64,000 nt of DNA from Leadbetterella lacustris (GTDB lineage Bacteria; Bacteroidota; Bacteroidia; Cytophagales; Spirosomataceae): contig OZ248455.1 of the NCBI GenBank assembly GCA_965234335.1, forward strand, positions 248,001 to 312,000, in the 5' to 3' direction. The position numbers and the translations under genes were made by a program. This document shows positions 60,725-64,000 of the stretch, piece after piece. Every line of letters starts with the position of its first letter. The first letter of the stretch is position 1. The notes beneath the pieces are model-generated. The model did not search any database. It saw only the letters and a list, made by a program, of their open reading frames with translations, and was not told the origin of the DNA.

Positions 60725-61744
60725 TTATTTTTCAAAAAACTCAATAACAGCTTGTTGGCCGGCGGTCATCATCATTTGTTTTTCATGGTCGGGTACTTTT
60801 CTAACTCTTGCACTTAGTCCGTTGTCGTTTATATAAATGGTTCTTTCTAAATCCCTTTTATTGGGTGCGTTTATATTTCTCATCATTAAACCACTAAGGG
60901 CGTCCATGTAGGAGTTTAAATCGTTGATATTTTGTAATACGGCACCATCTTTTTTGGCCAAAAGGTGGTCTATTTGTGCACATTTTTCAAGTCGAAGTCC
61001 GATGGTTTGATCATTAAAAACCTCATCTTCGCCTGAGTTATTGACATATTTTGCTTTATCAAAAATATCAATCGGGTAATTAAGCATTAATCCGCCATCA
61101 ACAAAAAGGCTGTATTTTTTATCTTTAGCAGGTTCTTCATAAACAGTGCCTTCTTGGTCAATCCAGATGCCTTTGTAGTAAAGTGGAATCGACATAGAAA
61201 TTCTTACTGCATCTGCAACACGCATTTTCGGGTAGGTTTCGTGAGAAAAAACAACCAAAGTCTGATCGGTAAGATTTGTTCCTGTCACGTACAAGTCTCT
61301 AAACGGTGTTGCCTCGGCCAATCGGTGAAGCTGCTCAAAGGTAAGGTTGGCATTTCCAGTTCTTTCAAATATCACCTTCTCCATAGTTTTGAGGAAGCTT
61401 TCTCCTTTAAACCAACCATATTCTTTAAAAAGTCTTTTGGTACCTTTTGCCACAAAACCGTCGTCGTTGAAGGTTTCTATTGGAGTTTGATTTACTATTT
61501 CTATTATTTCTTCAGGCGTGTAGCCCATGGATAGTAAACATGCTTGGATAGCTCCTGCGGAGGTGCCGGCCACGCGAGTAATAGTTTGTAAAATTCCTTT
61601 TCTCTCGAGTTCTAGCAATGCTCCGCCGTAGGCAATTCCTTTTATTCCTCCACCCTCCATTACGAGGTTACGGTAATCGTTTTTTTGACTAAACGCCTTT
61701 TGAAAAACCAAAAGGCTAAAAAGAAATGTTATAAATACTCTCAT
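60725..61744 (-). CDS. Patatin-like phospholipase
   Basis: 339 residues with signal peptide MRVFITFLFSLLVFQKAFSQ. Patatin features: oxyanion loop 'VMEGGGIKGIAYGGALLELE', the nucleophile S62 in VAGTSAGAIQ (GxSxG), and the dyad Asp D216 in FVDGGLMLNYP. Likely an exported lipase or acyl hydrolase acting on membrane lipid; the substrate is not known. It stands alone on the minus strand. Confidence 0.92.
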   Translation of the reverse strand: MRVFITFLFSLLVFQKAFSQKNDYRNLVMEGGGIKGIAYGGALLELERKGILQTITRVAGTSAGAIQACLLSMGYTPEEIIEIVNQTPIETFNDDGFVAKGTKRLFKEYGWFKGESFLKTMEKVIFERTGNANLTFEQLHRLAEATPFRDLYVTGTNLTDQTLVVFSHETYPKMRVADAVRISMSIPLYYKGIWIDQEGTVYEEPAKDKKYSLFVDGGLMLNYPIDIFDKAKYVNNSGEDEVFNDQTIGLRLEKCAQIDHLLAKKDGAVLQNINDLNSYMDALSGLMMRNINAPNKRDLERTIYINDNGLSARVRKVPDHEKQMMMTAGQQAVIEFFEK

Positions 61745-61870
61745 TTTTAGTAAAACTTATGATGAAAAAACAACTTCTAGAAAAACAAAATATTGTTTAA
61801 AAGCCAGATATATATCAAAAAAAGAGCAAATTAGTGGTATTTTTGTGAAGACTTACAAAGATCGCCATAA

Positions 61871-62683
61871 ATGAAATTTAGTATCATAACCGTCTGCTAT
61901 AATAGCATCAGTACACTAGAATATACCATTCAGAGTGTTTTAAATCAGACCTTTACAGATTTTGAATATATTGTGGTTGATGGCGGTTCGAAAGATGGAA
62001 CTGTGGAGGTTCTAGAGAAGTATAAAGATAAAATTAGATATATTTCTGAGAAAGATAAGGGCATTTATGATGCCATGAACAAAGGCCTTAAAATGGCCGA
62101 GGGTGAGATTATAGGTATGATTGGATCTGATGACTTTTACCCTTCGAATGATGTTTTGGAAGCGGTAGCATCTGGTTTCCATACCTATAAAACTGATTCG
62201 ATTTACGGGGATAAGCAGTTTGTGAATCCAGATAATATTGATAAAATAGTGCGTTATTGGACTGTTGGCGAATATAAAAAGGAATATTGGTTGAAAGGTT
62301 TTATGCCGCCACATCTTTCTTTTTATGTTAAAAAATCATGTTACGAAAAGTTTGGAAATTACCGAACAGATTTTGCCTGTTCGGCTGATTATGAGTTGAT
62401 GCTGAGGATGTTGTATAAAAATAATGTTACAGCCCATTATATTCCGAAAGTTCTGATGACCATGAGAAATGGCGGAACAAGTACCGCCTCTTGGAAACAC
62501 CGTTGGGTGGCCAATCAAGAGGATAGAAAAGCTTGGAAAGTGAATGGACTTAAGCCTAAATGGTACACACTTTGGTGGAAGCCGATCTCTAAAATCGTGC
62601 AGTTGTTCACTTCGGCTCCGCTCAGTGACCAACATCGGCTCCGCTCAGTGACCAACTTAGAGTCAAAGGCGAAAAGATGTTAA
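61871..62683 (+). CDS. Family 2 glycosyltransferase
   Basis: 270 residues. GT-A core: 'KFSIITVCYNSISTLEYTIQSVLNQTFTDFEYIVVDGGSKDGTVE', 'SDDFYPSND' (metal-binding DxD-like SDD) and 'PPHLSFYVKKSCYEKFGNY', as in WcaE-type transferases that build extracellular polysaccharide. The last 25 residues ('SAPLSDQHRLRSVTNLES') are encoded by a tandem intergenic repeat, so the original stop was probably earlier or altered. TATTTTTG at 61838-61845 could be the -7 box. First of a polysaccharide gene group. Confidence 0.92.
   Translation: MKFSIITVCYNSISTLEYTIQSVLNQTFTDFEYIVVDGGSKDGTVEVLEKYKDKIRYISEKDKGIYDAMNKGLKMAEGEIIGMIGSDDFYPSNDVLEAVASGFHTYKTDSIYGDKQFVNPDNIDKIVRYWTVGEYKKEYWLKGFMPPHLSFYVKKSCYEKFGNYRTDFACSADYELMLRMLYKNNVTAHYIPKVLMTMRNGGTSTASWKHRWVANQEDRKAWKVNGLKPKWYTLWWKPISKIVQLFTSAPLSDQHRLRSVTNLESKAKRC
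62611..62656 (+). repeat. Two tandem copies of TCGGCTCCGCTCAGTGACCAAC
   Basis: A 23-base unit with core CGGCTCCGCTCAGTGACCAA repeats at 62611-62633 and 62634-62656, differing only at its first base. The sequence 'cggctccgctcagtgacc' is a widespread Bacteroidota intergenic repeat. Here both copies lie inside the 3' end of the glycosyltransferase gene and are translated. Confidence 0.75.
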
Positions 62684-62848
62684 CTTGATTGCTTATAAAC
62701 TTGAAGAATCACCTACAAACCGTACACTGAGCATAATAAAATCCTGATGATAGTCCCTATGAAATTGCGACCGATAGGTCTCGAAGTAAGCGGTTAGAAA
62801 GCAGATTCTTAAATGACAAATTGAATCAGACAAAGAATTAAAATAAAT

Positions 62849-63613
62849 ATGAGAATAGTAATACTTACGCAAGACGACCCATTTTATTTGGGAAAAAATA
62901 TCGATTATTTGGTGAAAAATATGCCAAAATATGCTCAAGTTGTTGGAACTGTACTTTTTGATGTTTCGCCATTTGGCAAAAGAGAGACTTTTTTTCAGAA
63001 AATGAAAAAGACTTATGATGTCTTTGGGTTTACGTTTTTTGCATATTATAGTTACAAGTTTATCAAATCAAAGTTCAATTCTGGTAATTCTGTAGCCAAA
63101 GTATTGGGTAAATACAATATTCCTCTTATTAATATTGAGGGTGGAATAAATAGTAAAGAAAATAGGGCTATTTTGAAAGAATACCAGCCTGATTTACTGA
63201 TCTCAATCGGTGGAAATCAGATTTTCAAAAGACCTTTGTTAGACTTGGCAACCTTTGGTTGCGTAAATCTTCATACGGCACTTTTGCCCAAATACCGGGG
63301 TTTGATGCCTTCTTTTTGGGTGTTGAAAAACAATGAAAAAGACACAGGAGTTTCTGTTTTCTTTGTAGATGAAGGAATAGATTCGGGTCCAATATTGGTT
63401 CAGAAAAAAGTAGAAATTGGTGACAGAAGTCAGGAAGAGTTGATTTCTCATACAAAACAAATAGGTATGGAATGCATCATTGAAAGTGTAGAATTAATTC
63501 AAAAAGGTGGTTACAAATTAATACCAAATCCTGCTGAAGAGATGACCTACTTCACATTTCCAAACAGAAAGGATGTAAACGAGTTTTACAAAGCAGGTAA
63601 AAGGTTTTTTTAA
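62849..63613 (+). CDS. Formyltransferase-family protein
   Basis: 254 residues. The formyltransferase core is in the second half: 'ILKEYQPDLLISIGGNQIFKRPLLDL', 'GCVNLHTALLPKYRGLMPSFWVL' (catalytic-type N-x-H...PxxRG) and 'TGVSVFFVDEGIDSGPILVQKKVEI'. It lacks the C-terminal domain of methionyl-tRNA formyltransferase, so it more likely formylates a sugar amine. The location after a glycosyltransferase fits polysaccharide synthesis. Confidence 0.88.
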   Translation: MRIVILTQDDPFYLGKNIDYLVKNMPKYAQVVGTVLFDVSPFGKRETFFQKMKKTYDVFGFTFFAYYSYKFIKSKFNSGNSVAKVLGKYNIPLINIEGGINSKENRAILKEYQPDLLISIGGNQIFKRPLLDLATFGCVNLHTALLPKYRGLMPSFWVLKNNEKDTGVSVFFVDEGIDSGPILVQKKVEIGDRSQEELISHTKQIGMECIIESVELIQKGGYKLIPNPAEEMTYFTFPNRKDVNEFYKAGKRFF

Positions 63614-63643
63614 ATTTTTCTGAATAAAACATACGAATTTTAA

Positions 63644-63672
63644 TTCTTAGCGACATAGCGTCTTTGCGGTAA
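63644..63672 (+). repeat. Intergenic repeat (TTAGCGACATAGCGTCTTTGCGGT type)
   Basis: This 29-base stretch is the inverted form of the family seen at 14394-14421 and 53528-53609. It sits 5 bases before the deacetylase ATG, so it may affect that gene's leader. Confidence 0.5.
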
Positions 63673-63677
63673 TAAAA

Positions 63678-64000
63678 ATGAAAATACTCACTTTCGACAT
63701 AGAAGAATGGTTTCATATTCTTGACAACGACGCCACCAAAACCGAGGCCGAGTGGGAGGGGTTTGAGTCGAGAATTCATGGGAATATGGACAAAATCCAT
63801 GAAATGCTAGGCGACCAAAAAGCCACTTTTTTTTGTTTGGGTTGGGTGGCAAGAAAATATCCTGAGGTTCTGAAAGATATAGATCGTAGAGGGCACGAAA
63901 TAGCCACACACTCAGATTTGCATCAATTGGCTTACGAACAAAACCGTCAGACGTTTGAGCAAGACTTGGAGCGGTCAATCAAATCGATTGAAGATGTGAT
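63678..64000 (+). CDS. Polysaccharide deacetylase, cut by window end
   Basis: ATG at 63678 opens a frame that runs off the right edge (107 codons seen). The product starts MKILTFDIEEWFHILDND, with the catalytic Asp-type region, and later 'FFCLGWVARKYPEVLKDIDRRGHEIATHSDLH', the metal-binding His motif of polysaccharide deacetylases (NodB fold, XrtA/DUF3473-like). It probably acts on an exopolysaccharide, next to the formyltransferase gene. Confidence 0.85.
   Translation, partial: MKILTFDIEEWFHILDNDATKTEAEWEGFESRIHGNMDKIHEMLGDQKATFFCLGWVARKYPEVLKDIDRRGHEIATHSDLHQLAYEQNRQTFEQDLERSIKSIEDV

Overview
The window is AT-rich chromosomal DNA of a Bacteroidota bacterium, most likely from the order Cytophagales. 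The reasons are a fused SecDF, lipoproteins with short N-termini ending in a lipobox Cys, an ECF sigma factor followed by a membrane-anchored partner, PorT-like barrels, weak ribosome binding sites, promoter-like TAnnTTTG boxes, and many short degenerate intergenic repeats. No rRNA, tRNA, CRISPR array or insertion sequence was recognised. The assignment to an order is inference from protein style, not from a marker gene.

Layout. 1-5.2 kb: a truncated, frameshifted metallopeptidase; a two-gene operon of a fused ATP-grasp/alpha-E protein and a transglutaminase; a small toxin-antitoxin-like pair whose PIN toxin lacks an ATG; and an inverted-repeat-bounded intergenic element. 5.3-16.2 kb: mostly minus-strand genes (FMN-binding glutamate synthase-like protein, GH130-like lipoprotein, secDF, queA, CBM9-like and PepSY-like secreted proteins), plus a plus-strand cobalamin adenosyltransferase. 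16.5-20.5 kb: ECF sigma factor, its probable membrane partner with a barrel-like C-terminus, an outer-membrane barrel protein and tyrS. 20.6-29 kb: minus-strand ATPase, dxs, a rhomboid pair (one active, one probably dead), mutL and a BamA/TamA-like protein. 29-34 kb: sugar-type MFS transporter, phosphosulfolactate synthase-like protein, DedA, aroE, thioredoxin-like ferredoxin and a YjjG-type nucleotidase. 34-38 kb: an acetolactate decarboxylase pseudogene beside dinB-like, then an arsenic resistance operon.

38-48 kb is the most unusual block: five minus-strand genes of the kind abundant in Planctomycetes/Verrucomicrobia. They are a PVC-type dehydrogenase with HEAT repeats and cytochrome c, a sugar-kinase-like phosphotransferase, a membrane cytochrome with leucine-rich repeats, a DUF1501 Tat protein, and a PSCyt1-DUF1549-DUF1553 protein. 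48.5-55.2 kb encodes a nearly complete propionyl-CoA to succinyl-CoA route, with biotin carrier, biotin carboxylase and carboxyltransferase genes interleaved with both methylmalonyl-CoA mutase subunits. Its B12 cofactor could be made active by the adenosyltransferase at 13.8 kb.

55.4-61.7 kb holds an ACS-type MFS transporter, decayed gene fragments (including a RidA-family remnant), a diheme cytochrome with its usual parallel beta-helix partner, a Crp/Fnr regulator with no clear start codon, and a patatin. 61.9-64 kb begins a polysaccharide-synthesis region: glycosyltransferase, formyltransferase, and a polysaccharide deacetylase cut by the window end.
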